From the NCBI GenBank assembly GCA_050008495.1, contig JBEKMN010000036.1, positions 11,455-75,454 of the forward strand: a stretch of DNA of 64,000 nt, in the 5' to 3' direction. Source of the stretch: CAVROP01 sp050008495. Its GTDB lineage: Bacteria > Acidobacteriota > Terriglobia > UBA7540. How positions within the stretch are numbered: position 1 is the first letter of the stretch; each line of letters begins with the position of its first letter. Below the pieces are notes generated by a model, which was not told the DNA's origin, ran no database searches, and saw only the letters and a list, made by a program, of their open reading frames with translations. This document shows positions 8,083 through 16,286 of the stretch, piece after piece. The position numbers were made by a program, and so were the translations under genes.

Positions 8083-8997
8083 TCACGGACGAGCGTTAGA
8101 GGCTTGCTGTTGTGCTGAATTAGGCTTCAGAACTACCAGCACGGTTTCCAGCCGGCTCAGGTCCACGGCCGGCTTCACCTCGACGTTCTTATAGATGTTG
8201 CCCGCGCTGGTTTGTACCACCATTCCTACGCGAAGGCCCTTGGGGTAAATCTGGTCGAGGCCCGAGGTCAGAACAGTCTCGCCAAAAGAAATGGGCTCTT
8301 CGTTCATGATATAGCGGATCAAACAGAGGTTTTCGCTATCGCCCTTGAGCACGCCCTGGACACGCGTCTTCTCCAACATGGCGCCGACTCCGCTGGCGGG
8401 ATCGGTGAGCAGGAGCACCTGGGAAGAACGTGGAAAGACAGCAATTGTCTTGCCGACGACGCCTTCCGGAGTGATAACGGCGAGGTCCGCCGTCAGGCCG
8501 GCATCTACGCCCTTGCCGATGAAAATGGCGTTCGAGTTCTCGCCCGGACTGGAAGCGATAACTTCGGCGGCCACGGTCTGAAAGGGGAGTTGGTTCTTGA
8601 AATCCAGGATGGAGCGTAGCCTGCCGGACTCCGCCGCCTGCTCGGAGAGTTGCAGGATCTGGGACTCCGCCGACGCAAGCTGGACGCGAAGCTGCTGATT
8701 CTCCTGTTGGGCGTGCAAGAGGCTTCGATAGGTTCTCCAGGCCCCCACGGAGAGATCTGTCATACCGTGCATTGAACGTTGGAACGGATCGACCACGGCG
8801 ACAGCCCAGACGCGAATGAGCCGGACGTCATTGTTGCGCGTAATTTGTATGGAGAGGAGCAGGAGTTGTACAACCAGGACCCCGGCAAGGACGAAAGAAG
8901 GGCGGTGGCGTGCGATGAAAGCCTGCACGTTCGGGCCGTCGCGCGTGACGGGTTGGCCGGGCGCTCCCGGTTCCGGGCTGTTGGGATCGAACGTCAT
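8083..8997 (-). CDS. mreC: Rod shape-determining protein MreC
   Basis: A 304-residue bitopic membrane protein. It has a cytoplasmic N-terminus, a membrane segment at about residues 33-52, a coiled coil at about 90-130 (QQENQQLRVQLASAESQILQ) and the periplasmic beta-domains from about 140 to 290, with GKGVDAGLTADLAVITPEGVV and ETVLTSGLDQIYPKGLRVG. MreC links MreB to PBP2 in the elongasome. Its ATG overlaps the mreB stop codon by 4 nt, so translation of the two is coupled. Confidence 0.94.
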   Translation of the reverse strand: MTFDPNSPEPGAPGQPVTRDGPNVQAFIARHRPSFVLAGVLVVQLLLLSIQITRNNDVRLIRVWAVAVVDPFQRSMHGMTDLSVGAWRTYRSLLHAQQENQQLRVQLASAESQILQLSEQAAESGRLRSILDFKNQLPFQTVAAEVIASSPGENSNAIFIGKGVDAGLTADLAVITPEGVVGKTIAVFPRSSQVLLLTDPASGVGAMLEKTRVQGVLKGDSENLCLIRYIMNEEPISFGETVLTSGLDQIYPKGLRVGMVVQTSAGNIYKNVEVKPAVDLSRLETVLVVLKPNSAQQQASNARP

Positions 8998-9949
8998 TCT
9001 ATTGCGACTCGCCGCAAAAGGTTGAAATCCGTCAGCATTCTACCGGTTCCTAGCACGACCGAGGCCAAAGGGTCCTCGGCAATGGAAACCGGCAAACCAG
9101 TTTCTTCACGAATCCTCTTATCGAGGTTCTTGAGCAAGGCTCCGCCCCCCGTGAGCACAATGCCGCGATCGGAGATATCGGCCGAGAGCTCCGGCGGTGT
9201 GCGCTCCAAAGCCACCCGGATGGCGTTCAGGATCGTTGCCACACATTCGGAGAGTGAGTCACGAATCTCCGAGTCGTCGATGGCGATCGTCTTCGGGATG
9301 CCCTCCAGCAAATGACGTCCTTTGATTTCCATGGTGAGCGGAGATTCGAGCGGATAAGCGGAGCCGATCTCGATTTTGATCTGCTCGGCCGTCCGCTCGC
9401 CAATGAGCAAGTTGTACTTGCGCTTGAGATAGGCGGTAATCGCCTCGTCCATCTCATTTCCCGCCACCCGCACGGAGCGGGCATAGACAATGCCGGAGAG
9501 GGAGATCACGGCGATGTCCGTGGTACCTCCGCCGATATCCACAATCATGCTGCCGGAGGGCTCGGTGATGGGCAGGCCGGCGCCGATGGCCGCCATCATG
9601 GCCTGCTCGACCAGGAACACTTCGCGATGACAATCCGGGGATGCACGAACATCTTGCGATTGTGCGCCTTCTGGATGAAATAGTTCAGCATCTTCTCAGT
9701 AACTTTGAAGTCCGCGATGACGCCGTCTTTCAGAGGGCGGATGGCAACGATGTTTCCGGGCGTGCGTCCCAGCATGTCCTTGGCTTCGCGACCCACTGCC
9801 TCGATATCGCCGCTGATCTTGTTAAGAGCGACGATCGAGGGTTCGTTAACCACGATGCCCTTGCCACGCGCGAAGACCAGAGTGTTGGCGGTGCCAAGGT
9901 CAATCGCAAGATCGGAGGAGAACACGCTGAACAAGGAACGTACATTCAT
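8994..9949 (-). pseudogene. mreB: mreB with internal deletion and frameshift
   Basis: Two overlapping reading frames together encode MreB, the actin-like filament that guides wall synthesis. Frame 1 (9949 down to 9596) gives the N-terminus: DLAIDLGTANTLVFARGKGI, LGRTPGNIVAIRPLKDGVIADF and HPRIVI, then goes off frame into KCSWSSRP and stops. Frame 2 (to 8994) resumes at EVFLVEQAMMAAIGAGLP and continues with MIVDIGGGTTDIAVISLSGIV and GIVLTGGGALLKNLDK to a normal end. The segment normally between these parts (VPSGxTQVEKRAV... about 23 residues) is absent. The break is near 9624, and restoring a typical length needs about 70 nt. It is either a real deletion or an assembly error. The mreC overlap is intact. 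Confidence 0.9.
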
Positions 9950-10012
9950 AGATCAGTCTCAGACCACTTCCTTAGTATCGGCATTAACCCATCGAAGCTA
10001 AGGAGTTATCAA

Positions 10013-10207
10013 ATGAAGAACAAGACACAAAAGTACTACACTGCGGGCGGAGAGCGCCGCCCTCTGTTTCCGGACTCCGCGACTCTCGACTCAAGATCGC
10101 GCTCACCTCGCTGGCCGGACGATACTTATGGCAGGGTCCCGCAGAAGCCCGCCCCAACAGAGAGAGTGCGATTCCGCAGACGCGGTGTCGCCACAAGTCA
10201 TTTTTGA
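10013..10207 (+). CDS. Possible small basic protein, 64 aa
   Basis: A short ORF divergent from mreB. ATG 10013 is preceded by TAAGGAG 7 nt upstream, one of the best ribosome binding sites in the window. The product begins MKNKTQKYYTAGGERRPLFP and ends with an Arg-rich tail (RVRFRRRGVATSHF). It has no membrane segment or motif I recognise. The low-complexity middle (DSRSRSPRWPDD) argues for caution. I do not recognise a family. Confidence 0.35.
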   Translation: MKNKTQKYYTAGGERRPLFPDSATLDSRSRSPRWPDDTYGRVPQKPAPTERVRFRRRGVATSHF

Positions 10208-10677
10208 ACAACTTGCCGGGTCAACACGGGGCGACAAAATTGCCCGTCCCGCCCTTTCCGAACACCGCTGCCGCCACCACGTTGGAGGGCGAAGTGCCTT
10301 ACCTTGCGTGGTTTCGCGGTTGCAGGAATACAGCCTGCTTATTCTTGTCCAAACCTGACATAGGGTCAAGGGAATTCAAGGGAAATCTCGTGCGCGCGGC
10401 GCTGCAGCGCCAAGTCGAGCCGGGAGGCACAGCGTGCCTGGGGGCGGGACAAGGCCAAAATGTCCTAGCAGGACGCCAGGGGCGCGTCCATCCCGCCGGC
10501 CCGCGTTGTAGGCATACGGGCGTCTGACGGGAAACGGCACCGATGATGAGGCACCGGCTCAATTTCCCGTGGCCGGGCATTCCTTCGCTGCGCTCAGGAC
10601 AAGCTCTGCCCGTGTACCCTCGCGGTCGAGATGGCCGTGGCACCTCAAAGTGCGTCACTACTGATTATAACCACAGG
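10208..10677. other. Non-coding region upstream of the PpiD-like gene
   Basis: About 470 bp with no supported gene. It contains a copy of a dispersed sequence (gggcattccttcgctgcgctcaggacaagctctgcccg, about 10574-10612) that is also present near 7422-7457. ORFs on both strands here lack domain character. Confidence 0.5.
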
Positions 10678-10707
10678 TTGCCGGGATCGAGTGCTCTCCA
10701 CTATAAT
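10678..10707 (+). promoter_or_regulatory. Sigma-70-type promoter for the PpiD-like gene
   Basis: The -35 box is TTGCCG (10678-10683) and the -10 box is a perfect TATAAT (10702-10707), with an 18-nt spacer. The start codon lies 33 nt beyond the -10 box, with GAGGAG just before it. Confidence 0.6.
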
Positions 10708-10739
10708 AGGGAAGTTTAAGCTGCGCACGAGGAGCTTTC

Positions 10740-12671
10740 ATGTTTAGATTCTTGAAGAAAAACAAAGAAGCAGTGAAGAAATACCTGCTGATATTCTTTT
10801 TGAGCATTGTGTCCATTGGCATGGTGATCACGTTGGCGCCGATTCCCACGGGCGATACCAGTCGCACGGAGACAAACGTCTTGGCGTCCATGAACGGATT
10901 CAACATCACCACGACGGACTTGCAGAAGACGATTCAAAGCCGGTTTCGAAATTCCCCGCAGGTCGACCAGGCGAAGATCATCCCTGCTATCGCCGGTAGA
11001 CTTCTGGACACATTGATCCTGCAGCGGGCGGTGATTGTTCAGGCCAGGAAGATGGGCATTGAAGTGTCTGACAAAGAGCTTGGAGAAGCCCTCCAATCCT
11101 TCCCCTGGCTAACGCAGGACGGGGCGTTCATTGGCATAAGCCGTTACCAGGACGCGGTCCTGCAGCAGACGGGCATGTCGGTGGTGGATTTTGAAGCAGA
11201 ACTGCGCAGCAGGCTCCTGGAAGACAAAATCCGCAGCGTGGTGACGGATGGAGCCCAGGTCTCTGCCCCGGAAGTGCGTGAGGAATTCCAGCGCCGCAAC
11301 GCGAGGGCAAAGGTTGAATATGTCCTGTTCGATCCAAGCCAATATGTCAAGGCCGTTGAGGTCACGCCGCAAGCCTTGGACGCCTACTTCAAGAAGGACC
11401 CGCAAAGATATAAGGTTCCGGAGGAGCGGAAAGTCCGCTACGTCGTGATCAGTCCCGACGACGTGCGCGGGCGTGTTAAGGTGACGGATGAGGAAGCTCG
11501 CCAGTACTACACCCAACACCTTTCCGATTACAGAATCCCCGACCGGGTAAAAGTGGCTCACATTCTCTTCAAGACGACAGGCAAAAACCCCACGGAAATT
11601 GCGGATATTCAAAAGAAAGCTGAGGACGTCCTCAAGCAGATCAAAGGTGGAGCTGATTTTGGAGAGTTGGCGAAGAAGGACTCCGACGACGGCTCAGCCT
11701 CGAAGGGCGGCGAGTTGGGCTGGGTGGTGCGGGGACAAACCGTGAAGGAATTTGAGGACAATGCGTTCGCGATGAAGCCCGGAGAGGTGAGCGGCCTCGT
11801 CAAGACGGTTTACGGAATCCACATCATCAAGCTGGAGGATAAACAGACCGCGCACCTCCAGACTTTTGACGAGGTGAAAGGCACCATCATCGCCGACCTC
11901 GAAAAACAGCGAATCGCCGATGCCCAGGAAAAGTTGGCGAATGATTTGGTCTCCGAACTCAAGTCCAAGCCTGGCGAATTTGAAGGGCTGGCGCGAAAAG
12001 CAGGGCTGCAGCCCCAGACTTCCCCGCTCTTCCATTTTGGTCAGGCCGTTGCCGACCTAGGCAGCGGCGACTCGTTTGAAAACCTGGCCTTCCAACTTCA
12101 CAAGGGCGAAGTCGGGACACCGATCAGTGTTCCTAAGGGACAGGCGGTTATCGAAATGGCCGACATCGTTCCGGAGCATGTACCGACTTTGGACGAAGTG
12201 CGCGCCCGCGTCGAAGAAGACTACCGCGCACAGCAATCCAGGGTGCTTGCCGCGGAAAAAGCCGAGCAGTTTGCCGCCCAGGTGAAGACCGGCGATTTTG
12301 CTAAGGTCGCGAAGGCGGACGGCCTGACGGTGAAGGAGAGCAACGACTTCACACAGCAGGATAATATCGAGGGCGTAGGTTCGGGCTCGCAGCTTCCCAC
12401 AGCCTTTACGCTGAATGCAGGCGAGACCAGCGGAGTCGTGCCCGTGGGCGGGAGAAGCCTGGTGTTCAAGCTTGTTGCCCATACCGCGCCCGATGAAGCT
12501 GACTTCGCCAAGCAGCGCGATCAAATTACGGAAGAACTCCTCGACCGCAAGCGGAACCTGAGCTTTGAATTGTACGAACAGAACCTTAAGGCCCAGCTCG
12601 TCCGAACCGGGGATTTGAAGCTGAATAATGCTGCCCTCCAGCAGTTCATTGCGTTGTATAAGAACCAGTAA
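10740..12671 (+). CDS. PpiD/SurA-type peptidyl-prolyl isomerase chaperone
   Basis: A 643-residue periplasmic foldase tethered by one N-terminal membrane segment (residues 16-34, basic residues before it). Residues about 45-215 form a SurA/PpiD N-terminal chaperone domain. A parvulin domain spans about residues 265-365, with VKVAHILFK, then ADFGELAKKDSDDGSASKGGELGW and the typical GIHIIKLED end. A second, more diverged parvulin-like segment lies around 390-495 and a helical C-terminus follows. The whole plan matches PpiD (about 620 aa), which helps outer-membrane proteins leave the Sec translocon. The ATG follows GAGGAG at a good distance, and a strong promoter lies upstream. A long inverted repeat follows the gene. 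Confidence 0.88.
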   Translation: MFRFLKKNKEAVKKYLLIFFLSIVSIGMVITLAPIPTGDTSRTETNVLASMNGFNITTTDLQKTIQSRFRNSPQVDQAKIIPAIAGRLLDTLILQRAVIVQARKMGIEVSDKELGEALQSFPWLTQDGAFIGISRYQDAVLQQTGMSVVDFEAELRSRLLEDKIRSVVTDGAQVSAPEVREEFQRRNARAKVEYVLFDPSQYVKAVEVTPQALDAYFKKDPQRYKVPEERKVRYVVISPDDVRGRVKVTDEEARQYYTQHLSDYRIPDRVKVAHILFKTTGKNPTEIADIQKKAEDVLKQIKGGADFGELAKKDSDDGSASKGGELGWVVRGQTVKEFEDNAFAMKPGEVSGLVKTVYGIHIIKLEDKQTAHLQTFDEVKGTIIADLEKQRIADAQEKLANDLVSELKSKPGEFEGLARKAGLQPQTSPLFHFGQAVADLGSGDSFENLAFQLHKGEVGTPISVPKGQAVIEMADIVPEHVPTLDEVRARVEEDYRAQQSRVLAAEKAEQFAAQVKTGDFAKVAKADGLTVKESNDFTQQDNIEGVGSGSQLPTAFTLNAGETSGVVPVGGRSLVFKLVAHTAPDEADFAKQRDQITEELLDRKRNLSFELYEQNLKAQLVRTGDLKLNNAALQQFIALYKNQ

Positions 12672-12681
12672 GGCAGTGGCC

Positions 12682-12828
12682 AGTGCTTAGTGGCTAGTTG
12701 CTAGTCGCTCAGGCTCACACGAGTGCTTGCCTCCGCATGTTCTACGGCTGAAGAACACCAACCCGCAAGCCCCAGCTACCAGCCGTCAATATCCACCAGT
12801 CGCCGGCCAGCGCTAGCCACTAAGCACT
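12682..12828. repeat. Inverted repeat downstream of the PpiD-like gene
   Basis: A 16-bp arm (agtgcttagtggctag, 12682-12697) is exactly complementary to 12813-12828, with about 115 nt between. It fills the spacer before padR. It could be a remnant of a small mobile element, or could contribute to transcript ending. Confidence 0.55.
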
Positions 12829-12911
12829 AGCCGCTCGGCACGGCTTTTTCCCCTTGCGCTTCGACAGGAGTCGAGATACCATCTTCCTGTAGAAGCAACA
12901 GGGGGAAATCC

Positions 12912-13244
12912 ATGGCGAATAATCGGATCGCTCTGCCGCAAGGCACGCTCGATCTGTTGATCCTCAAGACCGTGGCGCTCGAACCCCAGCACGGCTGGGC
13001 CATCTCCGAGCGCATTCAGCAGATATCCAGTGACGTACTCCAGGTTCAGCAAGGCTCGCTCTATCCGGCTCTGCACCGGCTGGAGCGGCGCGGATGGATC
13101 AGCGCGAAGTGGGGCGCATCGGACAATAACCGGCGCGCCAAATACTACGAATTGACGAAGCATGGGCGAAGGCAGCTCGAAGCCGAAGAGAGCGCCTGGC
13201 GGAAACTCACCGCGGCTGTCGGACAAGTGCTGGAAACGGCATAG
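12912..13244 (+). CDS. PadR family transcriptional regulator
   Basis: A 110-residue winged-helix regulator. The PadR signature is complete: LPQGTLDLLILKTVALEPQHG, then ISERIQQISSDVLQVQQGSLYPALHRLERRGWI and the wing with NRRAKYYELTKHGRRQLE. AGGGGG precedes the ATG by 6 nt. PadR genes commonly sit immediately upstream of ADOP permease genes in Acidobacteriota, as here, so it probably controls the three permeases (family knowledge plus inference). Effector unknown. Confidence 0.93.
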   Translation: MANNRIALPQGTLDLLILKTVALEPQHGWAISERIQQISSDVLQVQQGSLYPALHRLERRGWISAKWGASDNNRRAKYYELTKHGRRQLEAEESAWRKLTAAVGQVLETA

Positions 13245-13273
13245 GCATTGCCGATCCGTGCGCTTCACCCGAG

Positions 13274-13361
13274 GTAGCGCGGACCGCCGCATTGGCGGTC
13301 CGCGGCTTTTCCTTGGGCTCGGAGACGAGCCGCGGACCCCAAAACCGGGGGTCCGCGCTAC
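13274..13361. repeat. Palindromic repeat before ADOP permease 1 (family B, copy 1)
   Basis: It begins GTAGCGCGGACC and ends GGTCCGCGCTAC, with two internal complementary stems around GGACCGCC/GGCGGTCC and GCGGACCCC/GGGGTCCGC. It is followed by the same bases (cctcgattggaggca) as the copy at 16186, so the repeat ends 7 nt before the GGAGG ribosome binding site. Confidence 0.75.
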
Positions 13362-13379
13362 CCTCGATTGGAGGCATCT

Positions 13380-16169
13380 GTGCTGAGCGATCTTCTATAT
13401 CGTTTGCGGGCTCTGTTCCGGCGCGAGAGCGTGGAAACGGAATTGGACGACGAGTTACGCGCGCATCTCGAGCGCCAAGTGGAAAAATACGTCCAGTCGG
13501 GCCTGCCCATTGGAGAAGCTCAAAGGCGAGCAAGGCTCGAATTCGGCGGCCTGGAACAAGTGAAGGAGGAATGCCGCGACGCGCGGGGCTCGAATTTCCT
13601 TGACTCCCTTTCCCAAGACTTGCGCTACGGCTGGCGGATGCTGGTAAAGAATCCGATCTACACGGCCGCAAGTGTGATTGCATTGGCCGTGGGGATTGCA
13701 GCAAACACAGTGATCTTCACCGCCTATAACGCCGTGAACCTGCGCCCGATTCAGGCAGTCGACCCGGGCCGCGTGGTGAACATTTTCAAGTCGGAAGTGG
13801 GCGATCCCAACGCACGAAGCTTCAGTTATCCCGACTACATTTATCTCCGCGACCATAACACCTCGTTCTCGAGTCTGATCGCCACCGCAGGAACCCCCCT
13901 GTCTCTCACCGAAATGTCGGGAACGCCAGGTCTTCCGCGAACTCCGGCGAAGCCTTCGAGCTTGTTTGGCATTCTCTTCTTCCAGCCAGTGTCGGGCGGG
14001 GCCGAGTTCACCATGGGGGCCGTGGTCTCCGAGAACTACTTCCCGGCGCTAGGAATCAGCCCTGCGTTTGGACGTAGTTTCGAGGACGACGACGCGCGCC
14101 GGCAGCAGCCGGTAGTTATGTTGAGCTACGAATTCTGGAAGCGGCGTTTTGACTCCAACCGCCGCCTGGTGGGAACCACCGTGAGGCTCAATGGGAACTC
14201 TTTTACGGTCGTGGGAATCACGCCCCGAAAGTTCATGGGCACCTACCCGGACATCCCCAACGTGTGGGTCCCGGTAAGCTCCTTGCCTCTACTGAATCCC
14301 CAGAACAATATGCAGCGCGACCCTGACGATGCTTGCTGCCAACTGTTTGGCCGGCTTAAGCCAGGAGTCATACGCGAACAGGCGCAGTCCGAACTTACCG
14401 TTCTGGCCGAGCAGTTTCGCAAGACCTTGCCTTTGGGCCACAAGCATTCGAGGCCCGTTTCGGTTACGGTTACGCCGGGCTCTCCTTTCAACTTGGGTGA
14501 CAGGAACCCGGCAAATTTGATTGCCCTGGTCTTGATGGCCGCCACAGGACTGGTACTGCTCATAGCCTGCGCCAACGTCGCGGGACTGCAATTGGCGAGA
14601 TCCGCCGTGCGACAAAAGGAAATCGGTGTAAGGCTGGCGATGGGGGCGAGCCGCAGGCGGCTGATCCGGCAGTTACTGACGGAAGCAGCCATGCTTGCCT
14701 TTCTCGCGGGCTCGCTCGGATTGCTCTTCGCGTGGTGGACCGCACGCGCTGCGCTCGCCATGGTCTCGACAGCCCTGCCGCCGGTGTGGGGAACGATCGC
14801 TCTCGAAGTTGATCCCGACATTCACGTCTTCGCCTTCACGCTCGTAGTGTGCCTCGCGGCCGGCATTCTTTTTGGGCTTGCGCCTGCGCTCGAAGCCTCA
14901 AAACCAAATCTAACGGCGGTTCTGAAGGAAGAAGGCGTCGCCTTTGGCCTGAAGTTGGCGAAATCCCGGCTGCGCGACTTCCTGATTGCCACACAGATGG
15001 CCGTTTCATTGGCTCTTCTCATTGCCGCAGGGTTGCTGGCGCGCGGCTCATTTCGAGCTGTGAAAATCAATCCCGGATTCGAGACCAAGAAAGTACTCGG
15101 CATCGACGTCGAAATACCGTCCGGGATGGGATACGATGCGCGCCGGGAGGGGTTGATAATGAGTGAGCTCGCGGAGCGCTTCAGCAGAGTTTCCGGTGTA
15201 CGGTCCGTGGCGAGGGGGCGAGTCCCACTAGGCGGGGGTATTCGCAGGGCTGCTGTGGCGCTCGCCTCCTCCGGTGCGAAGCCGGGCAAAACAGCGCCAG
15301 TCCTGACCTACTGTTATGTTTCCCCGAATTATTTCGATGCGCTGGATATTCCAATTGACCGCGGAAGAAGCTTCACAGAGGACGAAGCGCGCTCGGGCGC
15401 CCCGGTAACGCTTGTAAGCGAGGCAACGGCGCAGAGGTTGTGGCCGCGCCAGAACCCGCGTGGCAAGCTCGTCACACTGGATGCAACCGAACAATTTCAC
15501 TGGCCCGACGAGCCTTTTCCCTCGGGACAGTCCATTCAGGTGATTGGCGTTACACGTAATCTCTCCAGCAATTGGCTGGGCAAGCTCGATGACGGCTATT
15601 TCTATCTGCCCTTGGCGCCCGCTCAAAGGTACGACACGATGTTGATCAGGGCCGAGAGCAACCCTGAAGCGTTGATTCCAGCCCTGGGTAACCAAGCGAA
15701 CGATGTCGATCCTAACATTATCGTGTACGCGGAGACGGTTGATGGCCTGATGACGAACAATCCGCCGTTCGTCTTTTCACGAATTGCCGCAGTGCTCTCC
15801 ATGGTGATCGGCCTGCTGGGTCTGATCCTTGCTTCGGTCGGCATCTACGGCATGGTGAGCTTTGTAGTCGTGCAACGCACGCATGAGGTCGGCGTGCGAA
15901 TGGCCCTGGGTGCGCGACGCCGCGACGTCTTGATTCTGCTGCTTCGCCAGAGTATGAAGCCGGTTGCTGTAGGGATGTTGATCGGTTTCACCGCGGCGGC
16001 AGCGACCTCTCGATTGCTTTCGTCGCTCCTCTTCGGCATCAGTCCGATTGATCCTCTGGCGTTCCTGGGGGTATCGGCGATACTCGCCTCGGTCGCGTTA
16101 TTGGCGAGCTACATTCCCGCACGACGCGCCACCGGAGTGGATCCGATGACGTCATTGCGACACGAATGA
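13380..16169 (+). CDS. ADOP family (MacB/FtsX-type) permease 1
   Basis: A 929-residue 'acidobacterial duplicated orphan permease'. Residues 1-75 are the cytoplasmic permease-prefix domain (LSDLLYRLRALFRR, then VETELDDELRAHLERQVEKY and ARLEFGGLEQVKEECRD). A membrane helix lies near residues 95-115, then a MacB-like periplasmic domain, FtsX helices near 380-500, a second periplasmic domain and a second FtsX block up to the closing motif ARRATGVDPMTSLRHE. No ATPase gene is nearby, which is usual for this family. The function of ADOPs is not established; related MacB systems export peptides or drugs or remodel envelope components. I place the start at GTG 13380, 5 nt after GGAGG, rather than at the earlier in-frame TTG. 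Confidence 0.9.
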   Translation: MLSDLLYRLRALFRRESVETELDDELRAHLERQVEKYVQSGLPIGEAQRRARLEFGGLEQVKEECRDARGSNFLDSLSQDLRYGWRMLVKNPIYTAASVIALAVGIAANTVIFTAYNAVNLRPIQAVDPGRVVNIFKSEVGDPNARSFSYPDYIYLRDHNTSFSSLIATAGTPLSLTEMSGTPGLPRTPAKPSSLFGILFFQPVSGGAEFTMGAVVSENYFPALGISPAFGRSFEDDDARRQQPVVMLSYEFWKRRFDSNRRLVGTTVRLNGNSFTVVGITPRKFMGTYPDIPNVWVPVSSLPLLNPQNNMQRDPDDACCQLFGRLKPGVIREQAQSELTVLAEQFRKTLPLGHKHSRPVSVTVTPGSPFNLGDRNPANLIALVLMAATGLVLLIACANVAGLQLARSAVRQKEIGVRLAMGASRRRLIRQLLTEAAMLAFLAGSLGLLFAWWTARAALAMVSTALPPVWGTIALEVDPDIHVFAFTLVVCLAAGILFGLAPALEASKPNLTAVLKEEGVAFGLKLAKSRLRDFLIATQMAVSLALLIAAGLLARGSFRAVKINPGFETKKVLGIDVEIPSGMGYDARREGLIMSELAERFSRVSGVRSVARGRVPLGGGIRRAAVALASSGAKPGKTAPVLTYCYVSPNYFDALDIPIDRGRSFTEDEARSGAPVTLVSEATAQRLWPRQNPRGKLVTLDATEQFHWPDEPFPSGQSIQVIGVTRNLSSNWLGKLDDGYFYLPLAPAQRYDTMLIRAESNPEALIPALGNQANDVDPNIIVYAETVDGLMTNNPPFVFSRIAAVLSMVIGLLGLILASVGIYGMVSFVVVQRTHEVGVRMALGARRRDVLILLLRQSMKPVAVGMLIGFTAAAATSRLLSSLLFGISPIDPLAFLGVSAILASVALLASYIPARRATGVDPMTSLRHE

Positions 16170-16185
16170 TTGACGGTTGAGCCGG

Positions 16186-16268
16186 GTAGCGCGGACCCCC
16201 GGTTTTGGGGTCCGCGGCTTTTCCTTGACCCCGGAGATGCGGACCCCAAAACCGGGGGTCCGCGCTAC
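16186..16268. repeat. Palindromic repeat before ADOP permease 2 (family B, copy 2)
   Basis: Close relative of 13274-13361. The right half (aaaaccgggggtccgcgctac) and the following ribosome-binding-site region are identical in both copies, while the left half differs in its loop. Confidence 0.75.
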
Positions 16269-16286
16269 CCTCGATTGGAGGCACCC

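Noticed and set aside
13368..13379. Upstream TTG start for ADOP permease 1
   Set aside because: It would place the GGAGG site inside the gene; the GTG at 13380 has correct spacing and aligns with the other permeases.
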